Part shown: positions 35,560-45,098 of the stretch, piece by piece
Layout of the letters: every line of letters starts with the position of its first letter
Numbering within the stretch: position 1 is the stretch's first letter
Assembly: GCA_023446155.1 (NCBI GenBank)
Contig: JAEXIT010000017.1
Coordinates: 434,001-498,000 of the forward strand
Direction of reading: 5' to 3'
Source of the DNA: Bacteroidota bacterium
Lineage (GTDB): Bacteria > Bacteroidota > Bacteroidia > Flavobacteriales > Flavobacteriaceae
Length of the DNA: 64,000 nt
Program-made: the position numbers and the translations under genes
The notes under the pieces: model-generated
The model's database searches: none
Seen by the model: the letters and a program-made list of their open reading frames with translations, nothing else
Told to the model about the DNA's origin: nothing

Positions 35560-36318
35560 TTACAGGGAATTAAAGGTGTTCAGGAACGATTTTTCCGATT
35601 GAATAAAAGCCGTTTCGTTTAGTTCAAATTCACCATACCAACTATAATCGTAGATATAGGAAAGATAGGCAAAGTCGTGTCGCAATTTCGGATTACTGAT
35701 TTCATACAGATAATCGGAATTGGTTTTTTCAATATCCCATTCGATAAGGGATTTATCCGACAAACGTTTGAGTAACCACAGGTAGTAATAACGAATCGCC
35801 AGTCGGTAATCGTTATTGTTTTTGGAATCCCGTATGGCGTTTTCAAAATTAATCGAATGAATATCCTCATCGATACTATCGGAAGTTGTAATTTTCTTTT
35901 GTGACGATTTTCCGAAAATCCAATTGCCTTCCTTATTAAGGATCGTTTTCACAATCATATACACCACAAACAATACGATCAATATGGCAATGACTTTTAG
36001 GATAATCTCCAGAGCCGTCGGATTGGTACCGTCCAGACCAAACGAAAAAATACGACCCAACCAATACTGCAACCAGGCTTTAAAATCATTCCAGGCACTG
36101 GTATCGGGGGCTACGGTTTCGTATTGAAAATCGCTACCGGAATAGTTTTCTTTAAAATTAGAAGGGAAGGATAACGGTTGTATCGCCGTGGTATCCGACC
36201 ATTTTTGGACCTGCTGGCTTTCCTGAACAACAGCAGGCGGATCCTCTAGTTCGACCACTTGTGAAAAAGTCGTAAAAGAGGATAAAAACAGGATGATATA
36301 AAGGCGTAATTTATTCAC
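35560..36318 (-). CDS. DUF4129 domain membrane protein
   Basis: 252 residues, starting at a GTG (36318). The signal peptide-like N-terminus NKLRLYIILFLSSFTTFSQ is followed by a linker, a membrane helix at about 105-128 (ALEIILKVIAILIVLFVVYMIV) and a cytoplasmic DUF4129 domain (AIRYYYLWLLKRLSDKSLIEW, TNSDYLYEI). The gene overlaps the preceding one by eight bases. The DUF4129 domain resembles the C-terminal part of some transglutaminase-like membrane proteins, but no transglutaminase domain is present here. Confidence 0.83.
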   Translation of the reverse strand: MNKLRLYIILFLSSFTTFSQVVELEDPPAVVQESQQVQKWSDTTAIQPLSFPSNFKENYSGSDFQYETVAPDTSAWNDFKAWLQYWLGRIFSFGLDGTNPTALEIILKVIAILIVLFVVYMIVKTILNKEGNWIFGKSSQKKITTSDSIDEDIHSINFENAIRDSKNNNDYRLAIRYYYLWLLKRLSDKSLIEWDIEKTNSDYLYEISNPKLRHDFAYLSYIYDYSWYGEFELNETAFIQSEKSFLNTFNSL

Positions 36319-37261
36319 TTTGCGTACCGATCAAATCAATGTCACTTTTGGGCGTATTGTTTTCGGATTCTTCGCGGATACTGTAATAGATCACCCCATT
36401 GTTGATCAATAACAGATTCTGCATAAAGAAATTTAAAAGAACCGACAATACAAATGTCAATAGCATCATAATCACAAAAAACGAAAGCGGATTGGAAGCC
36501 TCCGGATCAAAAGAACCCGGATTTTCAAGGGTGGTAAATACCGAGGCTATTCCGATAATATACGGTACCATCGAAATGGTTCCCACGATCGCCTGAACGA
36601 TTAGATACATCACAAAAGTAGAACCGATTATCGGCCAGAACTTACTTTTGAGCATCTGGAATGCTTTGCTTAGTGAGGCAAAATAATCGTCGTCGGTCGA
36701 AATATAATGGTAAAAACTTAGCGATAACCAGGAACCTGTCGCCGGAATCAGAATCAAAATCATCGGAACTCCGATCAGAATAAAAGCCAAAGCAAACGAC
36801 AACATAAAAGCCAGCGCAATCAGTGGTATGGCGGTAAAGAGCGACAGGATGAAAAAAAGAAGTACTTTACCGATTTTAGATTTGACCACCCGGGCGATTT
36901 CCGCTGTGTCAAAATCTTTTTTCCGGGATACTAAATCCAGATAAACCACCGGATAGAGGTAGCTGATCAAACTAATAACAAGTAGTAAAACAACCGATAA
37001 TCCGCCGAAGCCAAGAAAAAGGGAAAGGTTTTCCGCGATAAAACTGTCAAATTGATTCGCAGCTGCACCATTGCTTAAACCGGAAAGTGTTCCTTCGTAA
37101 AATACTTTAAACAGGAAAAACACCAATACTAGTAAAATAAGTACAAAACCACCATTTACAATCAGGTAGCTTCGGAAATAATGCTTTCCGAATAATTTAA
37201 AAAAGGTAAACGTATCGCCGACTAATTCGTTGAAATTTCTTTTTTTATAGAGTTGAAACAT
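36311..37261 (-). CDS. Six-helix membrane protein of the MoxR operon
   Basis: 316 residues with about six hydrophobic segments (about 36-53, 88-112, 128-150, 152-176, 208-230, 258-285). The N-terminus is NFNELVGDTFTFFKLFGKHYFRSYL. It resembles permease-like DUF4013-type membrane proteins, without motifs firm enough to name a family. It overlaps the SpoIIM-like gene by 17 bp at its start and DUF4129 by eight at its end. The position implies a role in the same membrane complex. Confidence 0.7.
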   Translation of the reverse strand: MFQLYKKRNFNELVGDTFTFFKLFGKHYFRSYLIVNGGFVLILLVLVFFLFKVFYEGTLSGLSNGAAANQFDSFIAENLSLFLGFGGLSVVLLLVISLISYLYPVVYLDLVSRKKDFDTAEIARVVKSKIGKVLLFFILSLFTAIPLIALAFMLSFALAFILIGVPMILILIPATGSWLSLSFYHYISTDDDYFASLSKAFQMLKSKFWPIIGSTFVMYLIVQAIVGTISMVPYIIGIASVFTTLENPGSFDPEASNPLSFFVIMMLLTFVLSVLLNFFMQNLLLINNGVIYYSIREESENNTPKSDIDLIGTQSE

Positions 37262-38225
37262 GTTTTCGAGTTATTTTTTTATGGAGAATATAGGGATAAA
37301 TCAGATAATAAAAGGAAATAAGGGCCAGGGTACCAAGAATGATCAATACGTTTAGCGCTCTCGGCATATCAATCGAATACCGGGTGATAAAACCTTCGAG
37401 GAAACCGGCAGCAATGGTAAATGGCATCGTACTTAAAAAAAGTTTAAGACTGTTTTTTAGTCCCGTTTTAAAGGAGGAAAGTCTTGAAAAGGTTTTCGGA
37501 AATAGTATGCTGGCACCCAGAATAAAACCGGCTGCCGATTCGATAACAATGGCGAAGATTTCCATAGCACCGTGAATCCAGATACCGCGTACACTTTCCC
37601 AGAATACTTTTTCCTGGTAAAAAAAGTACTGAAACGATCCAAGCATGATCGAATTCTGAATCAGCACAAAAAAAGTACCGATTCCGGCAAAGATCCCGTA
37701 AATATAGCAACGCATGCCCACCATCAGGTTGTTAATCGTGATGCCAATAAAACTACCCCAGTTGCTTCCGCTTTTGTAAATCGCGACCGGATTACCGTCT
37801 TTGATATTTTCGAGTGTCATGTTTACATAACCGTCGCCCAGAATAAGTCGGACAAAAGTAGCGTCATTATGAGCCGAAAGTACGCCAATACCGGTACATA
37901 CAAAAAATAAAATAAAAGCATATAGTAGGTAACGCCGGTATTCGTATGTCAAAAGCGGCACTTCGGTTTTAAAAAAATAAACCAGCCGATTGGTCTCTTC
38001 CCGTTTGGTTTTATAGACTTTCTGATACGTTTGCGAGGCGAGGTAATTGAGATATACTACGGTCTTACTTTTGGGATAGTAGGTCTGTGCATATGCCAAA
38101 TCATTCATCAGATGGATATACAAACTAGCCAAATCATCGGGATTTTTCTTAGATTTACCGAAAATTGCTTGCTCAAATTCAAGCCATTTTTCTTTATTTT
38201 GTTTTATAAATGCAACTTCTCTCAT
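37245..38225 (-). CDS. SpoIIM-like (stage II sporulation protein M family) membrane protein
   Basis: 326 residues. A charged N-terminal region of about 100 residues precedes four to five membrane helices. The family hallmarks are the IGITINNLMVGMRCYIYGIFAGIGTFFVL region and EIFAIVIESAAGFILGASILFP. The organism does not sporulate; in Bacteroidota this family is widespread and linked to MoxR clusters. First gene of the operon, reading leftward. Divergent from the RDD gene with a 29-bp gap, which is too short to hold two separate ordinary promoters. Confidence 0.85.
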   Translation of the reverse strand: MREVAFIKQNKEKWLEFEQAIFGKSKKNPDDLASLYIHLMNDLAYAQTYYPKSKTVVYLNYLASQTYQKVYKTKREETNRLVYFFKTEVPLLTYEYRRYLLYAFILFFVCTGIGVLSAHNDATFVRLILGDGYVNMTLENIKDGNPVAIYKSGSNWGSFIGITINNLMVGMRCYIYGIFAGIGTFFVLIQNSIMLGSFQYFFYQEKVFWESVRGIWIHGAMEIFAIVIESAAGFILGASILFPKTFSRLSSFKTGLKNSLKLFLSTMPFTIAAGFLEGFITRYSIDMPRALNVLIILGTLALISFYYLIYPYILHKKITRKHVSTL

Positions 38226-38254
38226 ACATTCGCAAAAAAGCTAAAGTATAAAAT

Positions 38255-38998
38255 ATGTCAGAATTATCAATAGTAACAACGCAAAATGTTAATATAAGTT
38301 TTAAGACGGCTTCAGTTGGTACAAGAATTGTATCCGAACTGCTGGATACCTTGGTGAAAATTGCCTATGTTGTAGTGATAATCTATGTGTTTTTTTATTT
38401 GCTGAATATCCAAAAACTGTACGAAGGAGCCGATCCCTGGACCGAAGGGGCAATTATGATGTTGTTCGGACTGCCGGTGATGTTGTATTCGTTGCTACAG
38501 GAAAGTCTGATGGAAGGGCAAACGGTAGGGAAGAAGATCATGAAAATAAAGGTGATTAAAATTGACGGGTATCAGGCCGGTTTTGGCGATTATCTGATTC
38601 GGTGGATCTTCCGCATAGTGGAATTTGGAATCGGAAGTGGTGTAATCGGACTGGTTGCCATCCTGGCCAGTAATAAAAGTCAGCGCTTGGGCGATATGGC
38701 CGCGGGAACTGCAGTAATCAGTCTGAAACGTGATATTAATATTGATCATACAATTCTTCAGGAAATAGACGAGGGCTATGTGCCGATTTACCCTTTGGTG
38801 ATCAAACTTTCGGATAATGATGTCCGGATTATCAAAGAAACCTTTGAGGCGGCATTGCGCGCCGAGGATTTTAAATTGATTTATCAGTTGCGGGAAAAAA
38901 TTGAATCGGTAACCGGAATTAAAAGCCAGTCTGGGAACGACAGTGATTTTATCCGGACGATTTTAAAAGATTACAACTACTATACACGCAATATGTAG
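38255..38998 (+). CDS. RDD-family membrane protein
   Basis: 247 residues. The RDD domain (about 10-150) has three membrane helices, with the RIVSELLDTLVKIAYVV start, GQTVGKKIMKIKVI in the loop and SQRLGDMAAGTAVI at the end. A cytoplasmic tail of about 95 residues follows. RDD proteins have been linked to ion transport or antiport in a few cases. In Bacteroidota the family often neighbours SpoIIM and MoxR genes, as here in divergent orientation. The specific role is unknown. Confidence 0.88.
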   Translation: MSELSIVTTQNVNISFKTASVGTRIVSELLDTLVKIAYVVVIIYVFFYLLNIQKLYEGADPWTEGAIMMLFGLPVMLYSLLQESLMEGQTVGKKIMKIKVIKIDGYQAGFGDYLIRWIFRIVEFGIGSGVIGLVAILASNKSQRLGDMAAGTAVISLKRDINIDHTILQEIDEGYVPIYPLVIKLSDNDVRIIKETFEAALRAEDFKLIYQLREKIESVTGIKSQSGNDSDFIRTILKDYNYYTRNM

Positions 38999-39023
38999 TG
39001 TTAGAACGACTAAAAACAGTATT

Positions 39024-39641
39024 ATGTTTCATTTATTGGATATTTTGGGGACGATGGCCTTCGCTTTGTCGGGTGCATTGACGGCGATGAATAAGAAAAT
39101 GGATCCGTTTGGGGTGTTTATTATTGCCTTTGTAACAGCTGTTGGCGGCGGTACCGTGCGCGATGTATTGATTGGCCGGACACCGGTTGGTTGGATGCAA
39201 AATCTCGATTATGTCTATATGATTACAATCGGCTACTTTCTGGCATTGGTGTTTCGCAAAAGTCTGGATAAACTGCGAACCTCGTTGTTTTTGTTTGATA
39301 CGGTTGGGTTGGGCGTTTTTACACTGATTGGACTTGAAAAAGGAATCGCGATTCAGTTACATCCGATTATTTGTATCGCATTAGGTACCATGACCGCTTG
39401 TTTTGGTGGTGTGATTCGTGATATTTTATGTAATGATATACCAGTAATTTTCCGAAAAGAGATTTATGCAACGATCTGTATCATCGGTGGGGTTGTCTTT
39501 TTTCTACTGCGCAAATGGAATGTACAGGAAGATGTATTGTACCTCACAACTTCGGTCGTGATTATTGTGATTCGTTTAATGGCTGTAAAATTTGAATGGT
39601 CATTACCAACACTGGAACACCGGGATACGCCTAGCGGGTAA
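39024..39641 (+). CDS. Trimeric intracellular cation (TRIC) channel family protein
   Basis: 205 residues with seven hydrophobic segments. It repeats the TRIC/UPF0126 signature GGGTVRDVLIG (about 42-52) and GGVIRDIL (about 124-132), one in each inverted half. Bacterial and archaeal TRIC proteins form potassium-permeable homotrimers. Located in the inner membrane. Lies 25 bp after the RDD gene and probably co-transcribed with it. Its last 11 bases overlap the end of the convergent T9SS gene. Confidence 0.9.
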   Translation: MFHLLDILGTMAFALSGALTAMNKKMDPFGVFIIAFVTAVGGGTVRDVLIGRTPVGWMQNLDYVYMITIGYFLALVFRKSLDKLRTSLFLFDTVGLGVFTLIGLEKGIAIQLHPIICIALGTMTACFGGVIRDILCNDIPVIFRKEIYATICIIGGVVFFLLRKWNVQEDVLYLTTSVVIIVIRLMAVKFEWSLPTLEHRDTPSG

Positions 39642-41421
39642 GGTAAACAAAACCGGTTAGATCGTTCGGATTGTCCGGATCGTTTAGTTTTAAAATATAA
39701 AAATAAGTGCCTTCGGGAGCGAGTTCATGACCCACACCGTCCTTTATAAGTCCGTTCCAGTCTTCCGTATAATGATCGCCTCGCCATACTAGTTTTCCCC
39801 ATCGGTTATAAATATAAATCTCGAAGTTTAGGAAAATAGTTCGCAATCCTTCAATGAAAAAGGTGTCATTAAGTCCGTCTCCATTGGCAGAAACAGCGTT
39901 GTAAACGGTAGGCGGACAATTATAGGTTTGTAGTGTAAACGATGTTACTGTAAAACAGTTCGCATCACTAACGCGTACAAACAGTTCTTTTGGAGATTGA
40001 TCCGATAAATAATGATGACTATTATATATTGGATTCGTATTCTGATGGGCATCTTCGGCTGTTTCATGAAAGCTGACTATCTGCGAAGGGTCGGTTTTGA
40101 CCAACTCTTGATAACCTGAAAAATCATAATACCCCGATCCGTAACCTTTATTACAAACTTTTATAGGGTGTAACGGATTAACTTGTGGTGGTAGATTAAA
40201 GGTGGTCGTTACAGACGTTTCATTGTTGTCTTCGTGTATCTCGGCTACCGTATTGTCCGGATCTACCACGGCTTTTAAGGTAAAAGTAGTGCTGATATCT
40301 TCGGGTAGGACGACAGTAACCGATTGGGTTTCGTGTCCGTCGATAGGAATGGATGCGAGGGTTTGGTAAGTGCCAACAAGCATTTCGTTGGCATATAGTT
40401 TTATAAAAGTCCCTTGTGGCAACGGATTCGTGCTTTCCCGGTTATAAACGGTAAAATCGACAGTGATGATTTTGGATGTACAGCTAAGACCAATATTGTC
40501 GATACTTACGGAAGCATCGGGTAACTGACTGTTCAGTTTGGTTACAATTGCGTTGATCATCACAAAATCCTGACCAGAAGTCAATTGTATTGTTGCTGAG
40601 GTATCACCAATGTCAATATTATTCTGAATATCATAAACATCCAGGTCCATATTGTATAAGGTTGAACTTCCGGTGATACTATTGGTACCATTAAAAGCAT
40701 TATTAGCTGGGTTTAATGGCGGATTGCTTAGAACGGTTCCATTAATGCGAAGTGTTTCATTAACCAGGATATCGACATCGCCTTCCCAGGCCAGAAAACC
40801 AATTTTAGCATTTTGGTTGTCGATAACATTCAGACTTGAAAGGGTAATGTTAACCACATCCGGAACAGCCTGCATTCCGTCGTATATATTTAACTGATTT
40901 AAGGGTAATGCATCATTTTTGTAAACAATGATAATGGCCCAACCTGCAAAATTGGTTCTTCGGATAAAATGTTGCGCAATATAAGGCGAAACATCCAGAT
41001 CGGATACGGTATAGGTGCCGTTTCCAAATTGCTGTACCAGATCGGTAATGTCTTTAAAAGCGCTAAAATAGTCCAGAATAATTCCGGTTGCATTGCGTTG
41101 GTAACTAAACGTTCGATCCGGTTGGATGGAAACGTTATTGAGTTTAATGTCGAAATCACCCAGTCCGGAACCCGCCCAGTACAAATAAGCCTTTTCGATG
41201 ATGTTGCCGGATGCGAGGTTTAATGAAGCCGACGAACTGGTATAAACGGCCGGGGCTACCTGAAAAGAATTTTCCTGAGGATTAAGCGTATTGCCAATAA
41301 ACGTAAAATCATACCGCCCGTTAAACTGGTTGTAAAGACTGATGTCCTGTGCCATTACCATGGAGGTAAATAGTACAGAAAACAAGAATATAAGACAGCG
41401 TAATTTTTGATTCAAAGGCAT
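39631..41421 (-). CDS. Secreted protein with CARDB domain and T9SS type B sorting domain
   Basis: 596 residues with a signal peptide ending SMVMAQ. The N-terminal half (about 30-300) is strand-rich (YLYWAGSGLGDFDIKLNNV). A CARDB-like adhesion domain lies at about 305-400 (DVTVY-type segments, PEDISTTFTLKAVVDPDNTVAEIHEDNNE). The C-terminal 85 residues are a gliding motility-associated type B sorting domain: VYNAVSANGDGLNDTFFIEGL, YNRWGKLVWRG, GTYFYIL and GFVYLTR. Exported by T9SS and probably surface-bound. A promoter with TTTG and TAAATTTA precedes it. Function unknown. Confidence 0.88.
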   Translation of the reverse strand: MPLNQKLRCLIFLFSVLFTSMVMAQDISLYNQFNGRYDFTFIGNTLNPQENSFQVAPAVYTSSSASLNLASGNIIEKAYLYWAGSGLGDFDIKLNNVSIQPDRTFSYQRNATGIILDYFSAFKDITDLVQQFGNGTYTVSDLDVSPYIAQHFIRRTNFAGWAIIIVYKNDALPLNQLNIYDGMQAVPDVVNITLSSLNVIDNQNAKIGFLAWEGDVDILVNETLRINGTVLSNPPLNPANNAFNGTNSITGSSTLYNMDLDVYDIQNNIDIGDTSATIQLTSGQDFVMINAIVTKLNSQLPDASVSIDNIGLSCTSKIITVDFTVYNRESTNPLPQGTFIKLYANEMLVGTYQTLASIPIDGHETQSVTVVLPEDISTTFTLKAVVDPDNTVAEIHEDNNETSVTTTFNLPPQVNPLHPIKVCNKGYGSGYYDFSGYQELVKTDPSQIVSFHETAEDAHQNTNPIYNSHHYLSDQSPKELFVRVSDANCFTVTSFTLQTYNCPPTVYNAVSANGDGLNDTFFIEGLRTIFLNFEIYIYNRWGKLVWRGDHYTEDWNGLIKDGVGHELAPEGTYFYILKLNDPDNPNDLTGFVYLTR

Positions 41422-41442
41422 TAATTTTGGATTTGGCGGTTC

Positions 41443-41470
41443 TAAATTTAGTAATTATTTGAATGCCAAA
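41443..41470 (-). promoter_or_regulatory. Promoter of the T9SS type B gene
   Basis: On the minus strand TTTG (41467-41470) and TAAATTTA (41443-41450) are 16 bp apart, one base off the -7 consensus. The start codon lies 22 bp further. Confidence 0.45.
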
Positions 41471-41554
41471 ATACTAAAGGGGCACAAAATGAATGAAAAC
41501 AAAAACAAAAAATTGGCAAAAAAGTAGTAAATTTCCAAAGTTTATGCAGCTTGC

Positions 41555-42502
41555 GTGGAAAATTTTAAGATAAGAAAATATAGCGAAAAAGAGTATAATT
41601 TGTGGAATGATTTTGTAAATCAGTCCGAAAATGGTACATTTCTTTTTCATCGGGATTTTATGGAATACCATAAAGACCGCTTTGAAGATTATTCGTTATT
41701 GATTTTCGAAAACGAAACCATTGCGGCCTTATTACCGGCCAATCGCAATGCTGCCGAAATCCACTCACATGGCGGATTAACCTATGGTGGATTGCTCATC
41801 AAAGAAAACCGCGGACATGCTTATCTGGAAAGTCTGTTTACTGCATTATGCGATTATCTTACAGCAGAACCATTAGAGCGTTTGGTATTCAAATCCAGAC
41901 CATCTTTTTATACGGCAAGTCCGTATCGCGAATGGCATAACTTCCTGATTCGGAAGGGAGCCACGCTGTATCGCAGCGATATGAGCCTGGCGATCGATTA
42001 TCAGCTACCGTTACAAATTGGAAAAAGTAAATTAAAGCGCTACCGGAAACCGGAAAACGAATTGTTTGAAGTGGTGCAGGAACAGGATTTTACAGTGTTC
42101 TGGGAAGAAGTTCTCGAACCGCGATTAGCCGAAAAATATGAAGCCAAACCGGTACATACGCTGGATGAAATAACGCTTTTACATCGCAGGTTTCCAGAAA
42201 ATATCCAACAGTATTCGGTTTACCGGGACAACAGGATTGTAGCGGGGATTACGCTTTTTGTGGATAAGTATGTGGTGAAATCGCAATACGGCGCAACAAC
42301 ATCCGAAGGCGAACAATTGCGCGCACTGGATTACCTTTTTATCACACTGATTTTAAAATTTAAAACTGAAGGGAAATACTTTTTCGATATGGGAACCGTT
42401 AGTCAGAAGGAAGGAAAAACCTATAATCCCGGATTGTTAAAACAAAAAGAAGAGTTGGGGTGCGACCTGTATACCCAGGATTTTTACAGTTTACCGTTAT
42501 GA
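41555..42502 (+). CDS. GNAT/FemAB-like N-acyltransferase of the glycan cluster
   Basis: 315 residues from a GTG at 41555; the nearby ATG at 41544 is in another frame and stops at once. The fold is two GNAT-like halves as in FemAB and sugar N-acyltransferases: FDFVNQSENGTFLFHRDFMEYH-type start, SHGGLTYGGLL, and the second half with VYRDNRIVAGITLFVDKYVVKSQYG and YFFDMGTVSQKEG. Its stop overlaps the start of the sugar aminotransferase gene (ATGA). I infer that it acylates the amino group made by that enzyme. The acyl donor is not known. Confidence 0.78.
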   Translation: MENFKIRKYSEKEYNLWNDFVNQSENGTFLFHRDFMEYHKDRFEDYSLLIFENETIAALLPANRNAAEIHSHGGLTYGGLLIKENRGHAYLESLFTALCDYLTAEPLERLVFKSRPSFYTASPYREWHNFLIRKGATLYRSDMSLAIDYQLPLQIGKSKLKRYRKPENELFEVVQEQDFTVFWEEVLEPRLAEKYEAKPVHTLDEITLLHRRFPENIQQYSVYRDNRIVAGITLFVDKYVVKSQYGATTSEGEQLRALDYLFITLILKFKTEGKYFFDMGTVSQKEGKTYNPGLLKQKEELGCDLYTQDFYSLPL

Positions 42503-43599
42503 AAATACCCTTTTTAGATCTAAAAAAACTAAATAAACCCTATGAAACCCGGTTTCAGGAAAAGTTTACTGCTTTTCTGGACAGTGGGTGGTACATATTA
42601 GGAAACGAAGTGCGGACATTTGAAGCCGGTTTTGCGGACTATTGTGGCGTAAAACATTGCATTGGTGTTGGTAACGGACTGGATGCGTTGACGCTTATTT
42701 TTAAAGCCTATCTCGCTTTAGGAAAATTACAGAAGGGCGATGCGGTACTGGTACCGGCCAATACCTATATTGCGAGTATTCTGGCGATTTTACAAGCCGA
42801 ATTGGTTCCGGTTTTGGTAGAACCCGAACTGGAGACCTATAATATTGATCCGTTGGAAGCCGAAAAAAAGCGAACCGAAACGACCAAAGCGATTTTAGCG
42901 GTTCATTTATACGGACAATTATCAGACATGGTTCGCATCAATGAACTGGCCGAAAAATATAATTTGCTGGTTATCGAAGATGCGGCTCAGGCACATGGAG
43001 CGACTTTAAACGGACGAAAAGCAGGCAATTGGGGACATGCCGCGGGATTTAGTTTCTATCCCGGTAAAAACCTCGGTGCTTTAGGCGATGCCGGAGCGAT
43101 TACGACCAACGATTCGGAGTTGGCACAAATGCTCTATTCCCTACGGAATTATGGATCGGAAGTCAAATATGTGAATGATCATATAGGATATAACAGCCGA
43201 CTGGATGAGTTTCAGGCGGGGATATTAACTATTAAATTACCGGATGCCGATGGGGAAGCTACCGAAAGAAGAAGCATTGTAAAGCGGTATTTGTCGGAAA
43301 TCCAAAATCCGAAAATAACATTACCACATTATGATCATTCGGAAAACCATGTTTTTCATCTGTTTGTCATCCGTACCGAAAATAGAGCAGCACTGGCCGA
43401 TTATTTAAAAGAGAACGGAGTTGGAACCTTAATTCACTATCCGATTCCGCCACACCAGCAAAAAGCACTGCCGCAATTTCACGGGTTGTCGTTTCCGATA
43501 ACCGAAAAAATCCACCGGGAAGTGCTGAGTTTACCGTTAAATTCGACTCTGACGACCGCTGAGGTCGATTACATTATACAGGCTTTAAACAATTATTAA
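42499..43599 (+). CDS. DegT/DnrJ/EryC1/StrS sugar aminotransferase (FdtB-like)
   Basis: 366 residues from the ATG at 42499 (MKIPFLDLKKLN), preferred over 42460 because the family starts this way and it gives the ATGA overlap. PLP-binding Lys190 lies in GFSFYPGKNLGALGDAGAI, and IEDAAQAHGAT holds the cofactor Asp. It transfers an amino group from glutamate to a nucleotide-linked keto-sugar. With the FdtA-type isomerase at 47885 the likely product is a dTDP-3-amino-3,6-dideoxyhexose (Fuc3N or Qui3N type). This is inference from neighbours. Confidence 0.9.
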   Translation: MKIPFLDLKKLNKPYETRFQEKFTAFLDSGWYILGNEVRTFEAGFADYCGVKHCIGVGNGLDALTLIFKAYLALGKLQKGDAVLVPANTYIASILAILQAELVPVLVEPELETYNIDPLEAEKKRTETTKAILAVHLYGQLSDMVRINELAEKYNLLVIEDAAQAHGATLNGRKAGNWGHAAGFSFYPGKNLGALGDAGAITTNDSELAQMLYSLRNYGSEVKYVNDHIGYNSRLDEFQAGILTIKLPDADGEATERRSIVKRYLSEIQNPKITLPHYDHSENHVFHLFVIRTENRAALADYLKENGVGTLIHYPIPPHQQKALPQFHGLSFPITEKIHREVLSLPLNSTLTTAEVDYIIQALNNY

Positions 43600-43612
43600 G
43601 AGCTAACCGTTT

Positions 43613-45097
43613 ATGTCTGAAAGCCAAACCGCATACCGTCATATACTAAAAGCAACTTCCATTTTTGGAGGTGTTCAGGTATTCAGTATCCTGGTTTCGG
43701 TTATTCGGTCGAAAATTATAGCCGTTCTGATTGGTCCGGCCGGGATGGGAATTGCGGGATTGTTAAATGTAACCCTGAATTTAATCAGTGGATTTACCAA
43801 CCTCGGATTGGAAACCAGTGCGGTAAAGGACATTTCGCAGGCAAAAAACACTTCCAAAGAAAAAGTTGACCGAATCGTTTCGGTGGTGTCGAAAATTTTA
43901 TTGTGGACAGGAATAATAGGAGCGTTTTGTACGATCGTGTTATCGCCGTGGTTAAGTCGGCTTTCCTTTGGGAATTATGACTATACTTATGCCTTTATAT
44001 TATTAGGATTCGCCGTTTTTTTTAAACAGCTGGCCACAACCAATACGACCATATTACAAGGATTACGGGAACACGCGTATTTTGCAAAATCGAATCTTTT
44101 TGGAAATCTTTTCGGATTGTTGCTCATCGTACCGTTGTATTATTACTGGAAAACGGATGCGATTGCGCCGGCGATCATTGTGACCTATCTGATTTTGTAT
44201 CTGGTAACGACATACTATACCCGAAAAGTAGAGCTAAAAAAAGCACATTTAAGTTCCGGGGAAATCGTACAAGAGGGAAAAAGCATGTTGCGTTTTGGTT
44301 TTATGCTGAGTCTGAACAGTATTTATATTTTAATCGCAGGGTACATTTTACAGATTTTTATAAGTCACGTGGGTAATATTAGTGAAGTGGGCCTTTTTAA
44401 TGCCGGTTTTGTCATCATAAATACCTATGTCGGCTTGGTTTTTAATGCCATGGGAACGGATTATTATCCCAAATTAGCGGTATTGTCCGGTGATCGGGAA
44501 AAAGTAAATACGTTTGTAAATCAGCAGGTACATGTGGCGGTTTTACTGCTAACGCCGATCATCATTCTGTTTATTATTGTCATGCCGTATATGATTATTG
44601 CATTGTATTCGGTGAAGTTCTTACCGGTTATCGCCATGGTAAAATGGGGCGTGTTGGGTATGCTTTTTAAAGCGGTTTCCTGGTCGTTGGGCTATATTAT
44701 GATAGTAAAAAACGATTCTTCTTTGTTTGTAAAAACGGCCTTGCTGTTTAACAGCGTATCCATAGTGCTTAATCTTTTTGGATATTATTATTACGGATTG
44801 GAAGGTTTGGGAATCAGTTCGTTGGCCTATTATGCAATTCATTTGGTAATCATGATTGCCATTGCGCGAAAATATTATAACGTATTTTTTGATACTGCTT
44901 TCAAAAAAGTATTTTTGTATAGTAGCCTACTGTGTACCGCAGTTTTTATGCTAAGTTATATCGAAAATAACGAGCTGTTGAAATATGGCTCACAAGTCGC
45001 TGTTTTTCTATTGGCTTTGGGCTATTCCGCTTACCAATTGAATCAGAAAATGGATATAAAAGGCGCAATCAACCAGTTTTTAAATCGAAAAAAGTAA
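43613..45097 (+). CDS. Wzx-type O-antigen/polysaccharide flippase
   Basis: 494 residues with 12-14 membrane helices and no soluble domain. The start MSESQTAYRHILKATSIFGG leads into VIRSKIIAVLIGPAGMGIAGL, a segment typical of WzxE-like O-antigen translocases. It flips undecaprenyl-pyrophosphate-linked repeat units across the inner membrane in Wzx/Wzy pathways. It follows the aminotransferase by 13 bp and precedes the acyltransferase by one base, so it belongs to one operon. No Wzy polymerase is evident in the window, except that the protein at 50204 is a multi-helix candidate that I judge to be a glycosyltransferase. Confidence 0.9.
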   Translation: MSESQTAYRHILKATSIFGGVQVFSILVSVIRSKIIAVLIGPAGMGIAGLLNVTLNLISGFTNLGLETSAVKDISQAKNTSKEKVDRIVSVVSKILLWTGIIGAFCTIVLSPWLSRLSFGNYDYTYAFILLGFAVFFKQLATTNTTILQGLREHAYFAKSNLFGNLFGLLLIVPLYYYWKTDAIAPAIIVTYLILYLVTTYYTRKVELKKAHLSSGEIVQEGKSMLRFGFMLSLNSIYILIAGYILQIFISHVGNISEVGLFNAGFVIINTYVGLVFNAMGTDYYPKLAVLSGDREKVNTFVNQQVHVAVLLLTPIIILFIIVMPYMIIALYSVKFLPVIAMVKWGVLGMLFKAVSWSLGYIMIVKNDSSLFVKTALLFNSVSIVLNLFGYYYYGLEGLGISSLAYYAIHLVIMIAIARKYYNVFFDTAFKKVFLYSSLLCTAVFMLSYIENNELLKYGSQVAVFLLALGYSAYQLNQKMDIKGAINQFLNRKK

Positions 45098-45098
45098 A

